9,166 nt of DNA from contig CAMWKX010000039.1 of the NCBI GenBank assembly GCA_947174955.1, forward strand, positions 1 to 9,166, read 5' to 3'. The position numbers and the translations under genes are program-made. Origin of the DNA: an uncultured Clostridia bacterium (GTDB taxonomy: Bacteria > Bacillota > Clostridia > Christensenellales > Borkfalkiaceae). A model generated the notes under the pieces. The model saw only the letters and a program-made list of their open reading frames with translations. It was not told where the DNA came from and did not search any database. Positions 1 to 5,021 of the stretch are shown piece by piece. How positions within the stretch are numbered: position 1 is the stretch's first letter; every line of letters begins with the position of its first letter.

Positions 1-195
1 AAGTTCTATTCGGAAAACTGCCTGTTGAATCAGCCGTTCGTAAAGGACGATTCTCAGACCGTTGAGCAGGTTATCGGCAAGAAATTCAAGGTAACCCGTT
101 TCGTTCGCTGGGAGATGGGCGAAGGCATCGAGAAGAAGCAGGAAAACCTGCAGGACGAAGTTGCCAAGCAAGTCGAAGCAATGAGAAAGAACTAA
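1..195 (+). CDS. tsf: Elongation factor Ts, C-terminal 64 residues (partial)
   Basis: This is an open frame from the first base to a TAA at 193-195; the gene starts upstream of the window. EF-Ts is the guanine-nucleotide exchange factor that recycles EF-Tu-GDP to EF-Tu-GTP in the cytoplasm. The visible part matches the family's C-terminal end: a segment close to LLNQPFVKDDSQTV, then KVTRFVRWEMGEGIEKK, then a charged helical tail ending in AMRKN. The RFVR.E.GEGIEKK pattern is very characteristic of EF-Ts. It is followed after 15 bases by a strong terminator, so it is probably the last gene of an rpsB-tsf type operon. The next housekeeping gene, pyrH, lies about 1.8 kb downstream with its own promoter. 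Nothing looks broken; the protein is incomplete only because the window starts inside it. Confidence 0.95.
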   Translation, partial: KFYSENCLLNQPFVKDDSQTVEQVIGKKFKVTRFVRWEMGEGIEKKQENLQDEVAKQVEAMRKN

Positions 196-206
196 TCGGT
201 TAAAAT

Positions 207-246
207 AAAAGACCGCCGTGCGCTTGATGCGCACGGCGGTCTTTTT
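207..246 (+). terminator. Bidirectional rho-independent terminator after tsf
   Basis: A perfect 13-bp stem (211-223 with 229-241, GACCGCCGTGCGC) has a 5-base loop TTGAT. It is flanked by AAAA (207-210) on the left and TTTTT (242-246) on the right. On the plus strand it ends tsf; read on the minus strand it also has a T-run, so it can end the converging membrane-protein gene whose stop is at 254. Confidence 0.95.
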
Positions 247-253
247 AAGTTAT

Positions 254-946
254 TTACAGGGTAGTATAAAAATCATAGGGGTTGTGTTTGGGTCTTGCGC
301 CTTTGCCGAAGCCGCCTATGTCGCCGCCGGCTCCGTCAAATCCGTTGCCCTGCGAAATTATTATAAGTACTACGAAAATAATTACGATAAGCGCGGCAAA
401 CGAGCACGTTGACAAATGCGCGATATGCGTAAGCGGGTTTTCGGCTTTGGTTGCAAGCGAAATGAAAAAGGCGGTAAAGGGTATCATTCCCATAAGTGCG
501 AGCGGGAAAATCGCGCTTTTAATAACCACCGCGCAGGTTATCAATGCCGCCAATATTATGCAGAAGTATAACAGCATACTTATTATAAAGTGGTTGCGGA
601 AGAAGGGGATATTGGTTAAAAGGCAGTACAAAACCAGCAAAAAGCACAGTCCGCCGAATACCGTTGCCGATTCCCACACTGCGGGGTAAGCGCCTAAATA
701 CACGTATAAACTGCTTAAAGCCAACCCGTCGCCTATTGCGTTGACGGGAATTATAAAGAACGGCATAAGCTTGTTTTTTCTGAAAATCACGGCGAGGATA
801 AGCATTATCACGAACACGCCGCCGCCCGTGCCTACGCCCACCCATTTGGAAAGGGTGAAAAGACTCATAACGTGCATTACTATAAAGCATATCAGCAGAG
901 TTATGGCAAAGCCGCCTATCGACAGCGCACATTTTTTTGTAATCAT
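254..946 (-). CDS. Polytopic membrane protein of unknown function, probably leaderless
   Basis: I do not recognise this 230-residue protein. It is strongly hydrophobic, with about six or seven membrane segments (roughly residues 8-30, 38-55, 60-84, 96-112, 119-142, 145-165 and 182-199). It ends in a glycine-rich, probably soluble tail (about 200-230: NGFDGAGGDIGGFG, then a basic-aromatic end NPYDFYTTL). I chose ATG at 946-944 (MITKK...) over the upstream in-frame ATG at 973. The longer start would lie inside the promoter spacer and encodes a non-hydrophobic MQCGYYNKI extension. The chosen ATG has no ribosome binding site; a near-consensus promoter directly in front puts the predicted transcript start on its A. 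The gene converges on tsf and shares its terminator. Upstream on the same strand is a small XRE regulator that may or may not be linked. Transport or sensing are possible roles, but nothing in the sequence decides it. Confidence 0.75.
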   Translation of the reverse strand: MITKKCALSIGGFAITLLICFIVMHVMSLFTLSKWVGVGTGGGVFVIMLILAVIFRKNKLMPFFIIPVNAIGDGLALSSLYVYLGAYPAVWESATVFGGLCFLLVLYCLLTNIPFFRNHFIISMLLYFCIILAALITCAVVIKSAIFPLALMGMIPFTAFFISLATKAENPLTHIAHLSTCSFAALIVIIFVVLIIISQGNGFDGAGGDIGGFGKGARPKHNPYDFYTTL

Positions 947-952
947 AATTTT

Positions 953-981
953 ATTATAGTACCCGCATTGCAATTTTGCAA
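953..981 (-). promoter_or_regulatory. Sigma-A promoter of the leaderless membrane gene
   Basis: On the minus strand the -35 is TTGCAA (981-976), the spacer is 17 bases, and the -10 is a perfect TATAAT (958-953). Counting seven bases on from the last -10 base puts +1 at 946, the A of the ATG. This is seen directly in the sequence; transcription itself is inferred. Confidence 0.75.
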
Positions 982-982
982 T
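967..982. promoter_or_regulatory. Perfect palindrome over the -35 box, candidate operator
   Basis: The minus-strand sequence ATTGCAA-AA-TTGCAAT is a perfect inverted repeat with 7-base arms and a 2-base centre. One arm contains the -35 hexamer TTGCAA and the other lies in the spacer, so a dimeric regulator bound here would block RNA polymerase. The site differs from the AAAGTTT-type palindromes about 260 bases away, so a different regulator is likely. Which one is unknown. Confidence 0.5.
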
Positions 983-1000
983 ATGCCGCGCGGCTTTTAA

Positions 1001-1204
1001 TTATTCGACAAGTTCGTCCAAAGACAGTCCGTATAGTTTGGCAAGCTTTATAAAGTTCTGTAACGTGGGGACTGTCACGCCCCATTCGTATGCCTGATAC
1101 GATTGGCAGGTAATTCCGATTTGTTTTGCCACGTACGCTTGCGTGTATTCGAATTGCTTTCTTAAATCTTTCAGATTCTTGGATAAATTATAAAGTTCCT
1201 GCAT
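1001..1204 (-). CDS. Small XRE-family helix-turn-helix repressor (67 aa)
   Basis: This is a single-domain Cro/C1-type DNA-binding protein. Residues 9-66 form the five-helix fold: an N-terminal helix with LKDLRKQ, then the helix-turn-helix at about 21-42 (TQAYVAKQIGIT, then recognition helix CQSYQAYEWG), then the typical end VPTLQNFIKLAKLYGLSLDELVE. There is no extra sensing domain, which is normal for 65-75 residue members of this family. The gene is transcribed away from the 178-residue membrane-protein gene, and the 101-base gap between them holds two copies of an AAAGTTT-N-AAACTTT palindrome. From that layout I infer that it represses the membrane-protein gene and probably itself. The ATG at 1204 has only a poorly placed GAGG about 13 bases upstream, which suggests weak translation, as expected for a repressor. 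What relieves repression is not visible. Confidence 0.88.
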   Translation of the reverse strand: MQELYNLSKNLKDLRKQFEYTQAYVAKQIGITCQSYQAYEWGVTVPTLQNFIKLAKLYGLSLDELVE

Positions 1205-1231
1205 TATTTTCGTTTTTCCTCGGCTTATTTA

Positions 1232-1261
1232 TTGACATATTAAAGTTTTAAACTGTATAAT
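1232..1261 (+). promoter_or_regulatory. Promoter of the XRE-linked membrane protein gene
   Basis: A perfect -35 TTGACA (1232-1237), an 18-base spacer and a perfect -10 TATAAT (1256-1261) lie in front of the gene starting at 1306. The predicted start near 1268 gives a leader of about 38 bases. The spacer contains the first operator palindrome and the leader contains the second. Confidence 0.85.
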
Positions 1262-1285
1262 GAATGAAATAAAGTTTTAAACTTT
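1242..1285. promoter_or_regulatory. Tandem palindromic operators in the divergent XRE region
   Basis: Two sites share AAAGTTTTAAACT. Site 1 is at 1242-1254, in the spacer between -35 and -10. Site 2 is at 1271-1285, just after the predicted start, and is a perfect inverted repeat AAAGTTT-T-AAACTTT. Their centres (1249 and 1278) are 29 bases apart, close to three helical turns, so two dimers could bind on a similar face. The position across promoter and start suits repression. That the neighbouring XRE protein is the binder is inferred. A minus-strand promoter for the XRE gene probably overlaps the same DNA (weak TTTAAA/TATACA), but it is not convincing. Confidence 0.75.
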
Positions 1286-1305
1286 AAAAGCAAAGGAGAA
1301 GAAAT

Positions 1306-1842
1306 ATGAAGAAAATTTTACGTACTGTATTCCTGTTATTGGCTGTTGCGTGCGCGGTAGGAGGCTGCTTAATGTTGTTGCTGCCGGGTGCGGTTTGCAA
1401 AACGGAAGGATTATGGAGGGACTACAAACTTTCGGAAATTTGTTTCGGGTGCAGGGGCGAAGAGCCCAAAGCGACGTTTCTCAGTTTTTTACCCGTTTGT
1501 CTGCTTGGCGGGGTTATTGCGATGCTGGCTGTTGAAATAGTGGCGCTATATGCTAAGCCTAAGGAGGGGAAGAGAAAACTGACCACGCCTCTTGCTACGG
1601 TTATTTTGATTATTGCGTTTGTGGCGGCAGGCGTTTTATTCCTCTATGAACTGTCTTTCGTTTATCCTATTATTCCTCCCGATTTGAAGGTGGATAAAAA
1701 GGAATACGTGAGCGATTTCAGAGAGAAAATGAAGAAAAATTTCGAACTCGGTGCAGGCGCCATATGGGCGGCAGTGCTATGCTTTGCTGGTGCGGTTATG
1801 ACGTTATTGTCCAAAATTATGCAATACGTGATTCAGGAGTAA
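1306..1842 (+). CDS. Four-helix membrane protein with an extracytoplasmic CxxC, function unknown
   Basis: I do not recognise this 178-residue protein. It has a basic N-terminus (MKK) and four predicted membrane helices at about 5-29, 58-83, 95-117 and 146-170. The short loop KPKEGKRK (84-91) is basic and should be cytoplasmic. The two longer loops should therefore lie outside: 30-57 carries Cys31 and a CFGC pair (Cys46 and Cys49), and 118-145 carries PIIPPDLKVDKKEY. The cysteines could form a disulfide or bind metal; this is only a suggestion. The start at 1306 is supported by AAAGGAG at 1292-1298, seven bases upstream. The gene has a near-consensus promoter covered by XRE operators and its own terminator, so it is a single-gene unit that is probably switched on only under some condition. 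A VGGC near residue 21 is not a lipobox, because hydrophobic residues continue after it. Confidence 0.8.
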   Translation: MKKILRTVFLLLAVACAVGGCLMLLLPGAVCKTEGLWRDYKLSEICFGCRGEEPKATFLSFLPVCLLGGVIAMLAVEIVALYAKPKEGKRKLTTPLATVILIIAFVAAGVLFLYELSFVYPIIPPDLKVDKKEYVSDFREKMKKNFELGAGAIWAAVLCFAGAVMTLLSKIMQYVIQE

Positions 1843-1859
1843 ATTTAATAAACTACATA

Positions 1860-1893
1860 AAACGCGGAGTGTTTATGCGCTTCGCGTTTTTTT
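1860..1893 (+). terminator. Rho-independent terminator after the 178-aa gene
   Basis: Arms 1860-1871 and 1878-1889 form a 12-bp stem (two G-T wobbles) around the loop TTTATG, beginning AAACGCG and ending CGCGTTT. A further TTTT follows (1890-1893), giving an unbroken run of seven T. It separates the accessory insert from the pyrH promoter. Confidence 0.85.
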
Positions 1894-1918
1894 AATACAT
1901 TTTATTTACCGTTTACTA

Positions 1919-1947
1919 TTGCTTTAACTCTTGCGGTATGGTATAAT
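1919..1947 (+). promoter_or_regulatory. Promoter of the pyrH operon
   Basis: The -35 is TTGCTT (1919-1924), the spacer is 17 bases, and the -10 is a perfect TATAAT (1942-1947) preceded by TGG, an extended -10 element. The predicted start near 1954 leaves a leader of about 28 bases with AGGAG at 1968-1972. Because the insert upstream ends in a terminator, this promoter probably drives pyrH-frr-uppS-cdsA. Confidence 0.8.
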
Positions 1948-1981
1948 TTAGCAGTGGGAATATAATTAGGAGTGTTAATTT

Positions 1982-2692
1982 ATGTCGCCTAAATACAAAA
2001 GGGTGTTAATCAAGCTTTCGGGCGAGGCGCTTGCCGGCAAGAAAGGTCACGGTCTGAACGAAAACGTCATTTCGGGCGTCGTCGACCAAATCGAAGCAAT
2101 CAAGAAAATGGGTGTGGAAATTGCGCTCGTTATCGGCGGAGGCAATTTCTGGCGCGGGCGTCAGGGCAAGAAAATGGACAGAACAACCGCCGACCATATG
2201 GGTATGCTCGCAACGGTTATGAACTCGCTGGCTATGATGGACGCACTCGAACAGCGCGGCATTGCAACCCGCGTGCAGACGGCGCTCATTATGACCTCGC
2301 TTGCAGAGCCCTACATCTTACGCAAGGCTTTAAACCATTTCGAGAAGGGCAGGGTGGTGATTATGGCGTGCGGCACGGGCAATCCGTACTGCTCGACGGA
2401 CACGGCGGCGGCACAGCGCGCGTGTGAAATACAGGCCGACCTTTTAATGATGGCTAAAAATATCGACGGCATTTACGATTCCGATCCCAAACTTAATCCG
2501 AATGCCAAAAAGTACGACCACATAAATTATATAGACATAATCAAAAACGGCATAAAAGCTATGGACGCGACCGCGGCTACTATGTGTATGGAAAACGACG
2601 TGCCCGTAGTTGCGTTCGGGCTGGACGAACCCAACTCTATCGTGCGCGTGGTGTGCGGCGAAAAGCTGGGCACGGTCATAGACAATCAATAA
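1982..2692 (+). CDS. pyrH: UMP kinase
   Basis: PyrH transfers phosphate from ATP to UMP to make UDP, feeding RNA, DNA and UDP-sugar synthesis; the bacterial enzyme is a cytoplasmic hexamer of the amino-acid-kinase fold. The 236-residue length is normal. Visible motifs are KLSGE (11-15) in the ATP site, IGGGNFWRG (51-59), the UMP-binding stretch GTGNPYCSTDTAA (131-143), and YDSDPK (165-170) of the nucleotide site. The C-terminal MDATAATMCMENDVPVVAF is also typical. The usual FTTD is CSTD here, which keeps the last Thr-Asp. AGGAG (1968-1972) lies nine bases before the ATG and fixes the start. The gene heads a run with frr 19 bases downstream, the common bacterial arrangement. Confidence 0.97.
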   Translation: MSPKYKRVLIKLSGEALAGKKGHGLNENVISGVVDQIEAIKKMGVEIALVIGGGNFWRGRQGKKMDRTTADHMGMLATVMNSLAMMDALEQRGIATRVQTALIMTSLAEPYILRKALNHFEKGRVVIMACGTGNPYCSTDTAAAQRACEIQADLLMMAKNIDGIYDSDPKLNPNAKKYDHINYIDIIKNGIKAMDATAATMCMENDVPVVAFGLDEPNSIVRVVCGEKLGTVIDNQ

Positions 2693-2711
2693 TAATCAAG
2701 GAGAAAGCATT

Positions 2712-3281
2712 ATGGAAAACGAGATGATTGAAGAGATATTACTTGTTTTGGACGACAAACTCGAAAAGGCGATTTCGGTGCTCAAAGAGGATTACGCGGC
2801 AATCCGCGCAGGCAGAGCCAATCCGCACATTTTAGACAAGGTTATGGTGGACTATTACGGCGCGATGACGCCCGTAACGCAGATGGCAAACGTGTCGGTG
2901 CAGGAGGGCAGATGCCTGGTTATTTCGCCGTGGGATATGTCGGCGTTAAAGGGCATCGAGAAGGCAATTCAGATTTCCAATATCGGCTTGACGCCCACCA
3001 ACGACGGCAAGGTGATAAGGCTCGTGTTCCCCGAGCTGACCGAGGAGCGCCGCCGCGACCTCGTAAAGCAGATTAAAAAGATGGGCGAGGACGCCAAGAT
3101 TGCTCAGCGCAACGTGCGCCGCGACGCTATGGACGGTCTTAAAAAATTGAAGAACGACAAGTCCATTTCCGAGGACGAATTTTCCGCGGGTGAAAAGGAA
3201 GTTGAAAAGCTCGTTTCCGACGCGGTTTCAAAGGTTGACGCCGCCATTTCTGTGAAAGAGAAGGAAATAATGACTGTCTGA
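2712..3281 (+). CDS. frr: Ribosome recycling factor
   Basis: RRF works with EF-G to split the post-termination ribosome into subunits so they can start again. The 189-residue protein is close to the usual 185. It shows the family's order of elements: an N-terminal helix with the highly conserved IRAGRANPHILDKV (about 31-44), the middle beta-domain from DYYGAMTPVTQMANVSV, then NIGLTPTNDGKVIRLVFPELTEERRRDLVK. The long C-terminal helices follow, with AQRNVRRDA and many Lys/Glu residues. The start is set by AAGGAG at 2698-2703, eight bases before the ATG. The last base of the TGA stop is the first base of the uppS ATG. Essential in most bacteria; nothing unusual seen. Confidence 0.97.
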   Translation: MENEMIEEILLVLDDKLEKAISVLKEDYAAIRAGRANPHILDKVMVDYYGAMTPVTQMANVSVQEGRCLVISPWDMSALKGIEKAIQISNIGLTPTNDGKVIRLVFPELTEERRRDLVKQIKKMGEDAKIAQRNVRRDAMDGLKKLKNDKSISEDEFSAGEKEVEKLVSDAVSKVDAAISVKEKEIMTV

Positions 3282-3976
3282 TGGCAGATAGCAAACAATT
3301 AAAAATACCCACGCACGTGGGGATAATAATGGACGGCAACCGCCGTTGGGCGAAGAGGAGGCTTATGCCGCCCGCTTCGGGGCATAGCGCGGGTTTGAAC
3401 CGTATGGTCGCTCTTGCGGAGAAGGCGAAAGCGGTCGGCGTTAAATACCTTACGGTATACGCGCTGTCAACCGAAAATCTTTCCCGCCCGAAGGACGAAC
3501 TCGATAAAATGTTCGCCCTTATCCGCAAGCAGTATTCGAGTTGTCTGGATAAGCTGTTGAAGGTGGGCGCGCGGGTAAAAGTTATCGGCGATTTGTCGTT
3601 GCTTCCCGCCGACGTTCAAAAGCTTATAGAGGACGGATTGAAAAAATCGCCCGAAAGCGCCGATTTCACGTTTATAATGGCGCTCGGTTACGGCGCGCGC
3701 AGCGAGCTTGTGCGCGCGGCTAATCTTGCCGTGGAGGCGGGCAAAAGTGTGACGGAAGAGGAGCTGTCTTCGCTTCTGTACACGGCCAGCTTGCCTGACC
3801 CCGACCTGATTATAAGGACGGGCGGCGAGAAAAGGCTTTCCAACTTTCTGCTGTGGCAGGCGGCGTATGCGGAGCTGTACTTTTCGGACGTGCTGTTTCC
3901 CGATTTTACCGACGAAGAATTCGACGGAGCGATAGCCGACTACTCGTCGCGTGACAGGCGTTTCGGCAAGGTGTAA
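3281..3976 (+). CDS. uppS: Undecaprenyl diphosphate synthase (cis-prenyltransferase)
   Basis: This enzyme adds eight isopentenyl units in cis to farnesyl diphosphate, making the C55 carrier used for peptidoglycan and other wall polymers. The 231 residues show the family signature HVGIIMDGNRRWAKRR (12-27) with the catalytic Asp18, GHSAG (34-38), and STENLSRP (63-70). Near the C-terminus are IIRTGGEKRLSNFLLWQ (177-193) and YFSDVLFPDF, with the arginines and glutamate that bind isopentenyl diphosphate. The Trp of the usual STENW motif is Leu67 here. The length is slightly below the usual 240-260. The start overlaps the frr stop by one base (TGATG) and has only a distant AAGGAA, so translation is probably coupled to frr. 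Its allylic substrate comes from the MEP pathway, to which dxr two genes later belongs. Confidence 0.96.
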   Translation: MADSKQLKIPTHVGIIMDGNRRWAKRRLMPPASGHSAGLNRMVALAEKAKAVGVKYLTVYALSTENLSRPKDELDKMFALIRKQYSSCLDKLLKVGARVKVIGDLSLLPADVQKLIEDGLKKSPESADFTFIMALGYGARSELVRAANLAVEAGKSVTEEELSSLLYTASLPDPDLIIRTGGEKRLSNFLLWQAAYAELYFSDVLFPDFTDEEFDGAIADYSSRDRRFGKV

Positions 3977-3992
3977 TTAGGAGTAATTAAGT

Positions 3993-4940
3993 ATGAAAAA
4001 AAGATTTATAACCGGCGTATGCTACGTAATAGTTATGGTCGGCTTGCTGGTTATGAAATTACTCATTCCCGAAGTGAACGGAACGGAGTACGGTGCGCTC
4101 GGCGTAGACGTTTTGTTCCTTGCGATTTCGGTAATAGGTGCGTTCGAGTTCACCCGCGCGGTGGGTGAAAGAAAGCGCGTGACGGGCGAGGACGGTAATA
4201 CGCACGTGACAGAGGGCATATCCAACGCACAGCGGTGGGTGGTTCTGGTGACCTGCGCGCTTATGATACCCGCGTTCGTTATCGGCAAGCTTGTAAAAAG
4301 CGACGACGGACTTATCGGACTTTCGCTCATTCTGTTGCTTGCAATCGGAAGCGTGGGGGCAATGGTTGTGGCGTCGCTGACAGTTTTCGACCACGAGAGG
4401 AGCGATTTAAAGAGTACGGCGTACGCCGAGTTCTGCCTTTTGTACTGCGGCGGGCTTGCAAGCGTCGGCCCGAATATCAACCATATGGTAACCAATTCGG
4501 ACGTCGCGATATTGTTTATGTTCGTGTTAGTGCCGTTCGTGGACGCGGGCGCGTTCTTCGTGGGCAAGCTGTTCGGTAAGTTAGTGCCGTTAAAGCTCGC
4601 TCCGCACACCAGTCCAAACAAGACGGTTATAGGAGCGGTAGGCGGACTTTTGGGCGGAGTGCTCGCGGCGGTGGTCACCTGGATTATCTGCGAATATACC
4701 ACCGCGGTTGATTTTTACAATTACACGAATTTGCCCGACGTGGTAGTGCTTATGCTCATAGCAATCCCCACGGCGATTATGTCACAGCTGGGCGATTTGT
4801 TTGAAAGCGCGATAAAGCGCGGGTGCGGCATAAAGGATATGGGCAAGCTTCTTCCCGGGCACGGCGGCGTTTTAGACAGGTTCGACAGTATGCTGTTTGC
4901 TACCGTGGCTATCGTAGTTTGCTTTATGGTTATAAGATAA
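3993..4940 (+). CDS. cdsA: Phosphatidate cytidylyltransferase (CDP-diglyceride synthase)
   Basis: CdsA is an integral membrane enzyme that makes CDP-diacylglycerol from phosphatidate and CTP, the precursor of phosphatidylglycerol and related lipids. The C-terminal half carries the family signature: SQLGDLFESAIKRGCGIKD (264-282), then LLPGHGGVLDRFDS (287-299), including the K-R-x4-K-D and H-G-G-x-x-D-R-x-D residues. Before it lie VDAGAFFVGKLFGK (183-196) and SPNKTVIGAVGG (207-218), also typical. About seven to eight membrane segments can be picked out. At 315 residues it is longer than many homologues (about 260-285), mainly from polar loops around 58-80 and 235-248. AGGAG at 3979-3983, nine bases before the ATG, supports the start. 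It follows uppS by 16 bases and is the last gene before a hairpin. Confidence 0.95.
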   Translation: MKKRFITGVCYVIVMVGLLVMKLLIPEVNGTEYGALGVDVLFLAISVIGAFEFTRAVGERKRVTGEDGNTHVTEGISNAQRWVVLVTCALMIPAFVIGKLVKSDDGLIGLSLILLLAIGSVGAMVVASLTVFDHERSDLKSTAYAEFCLLYCGGLASVGPNINHMVTNSDVAILFMFVLVPFVDAGAFFVGKLFGKLVPLKLAPHTSPNKTVIGAVGGLLGGVLAAVVTWIICEYTTAVDFYNYTNLPDVVVLMLIAIPTAIMSQLGDLFESAIKRGCGIKDMGKLLPGHGGVLDRFDSMLFATVAIVVCFMVIR

Positions 4941-4953
4941 CTCTGTAAATGTG

Positions 4954-4979
4954 CGGCGGCATTATATTGCCGCCGTTTT
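4954..4979 (+). terminator. Hairpin with short T-run between cdsA and dxr
   Basis: A perfect 8-bp stem CGGCGGCA/TGCCGCCG (4954-4961 with 4968-4975) has a TTATAT loop and is followed by TTTT then C. The stem is strong but the T-run is short, so it may give only partial termination and lower the expression of dxr-rseP. Confidence 0.6.
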
Positions 4980-5021
4980 CATATTTCAGACATTAATTAA
5001 AAATTAAAGGGTATAATATAT

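Noticed and set aside
254..973. Longer start (ATG at 973) for the minus-strand membrane protein
   Set aside because: It lies between the -35 and -10 of a near-perfect promoter, has no ribosome binding site, and adds a non-hydrophobic stretch; ATG at 946 fits the promoter.
985..994. GCCGCGCGGC palindrome followed by TTTT as a terminator
   Set aside because: The arms leave no room for a loop; at best a 3-bp stem, so not a credible terminator.
1357..1370. Possible lipobox (AVGGC) in the 178-aa protein
   Set aside because: The hydrophobic segment continues after the Cys (LMLLLPG), so it is a membrane helix, not a lipoprotein signal.
4022..4702. 226-codon open frame antisense to cdsA
   Set aside because: Shadow of a membrane-protein gene, rich in Ser/Thr/Pro/Asn as expected from reverse reading; no recognisable domain.
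5006..5017. AAAGGGTATAAT occurs before dxr and again at 9151-9162
   Set aside because: The second copy is the complement of the conserved THI-box ACCC region on the other strand; the match looks like chance.
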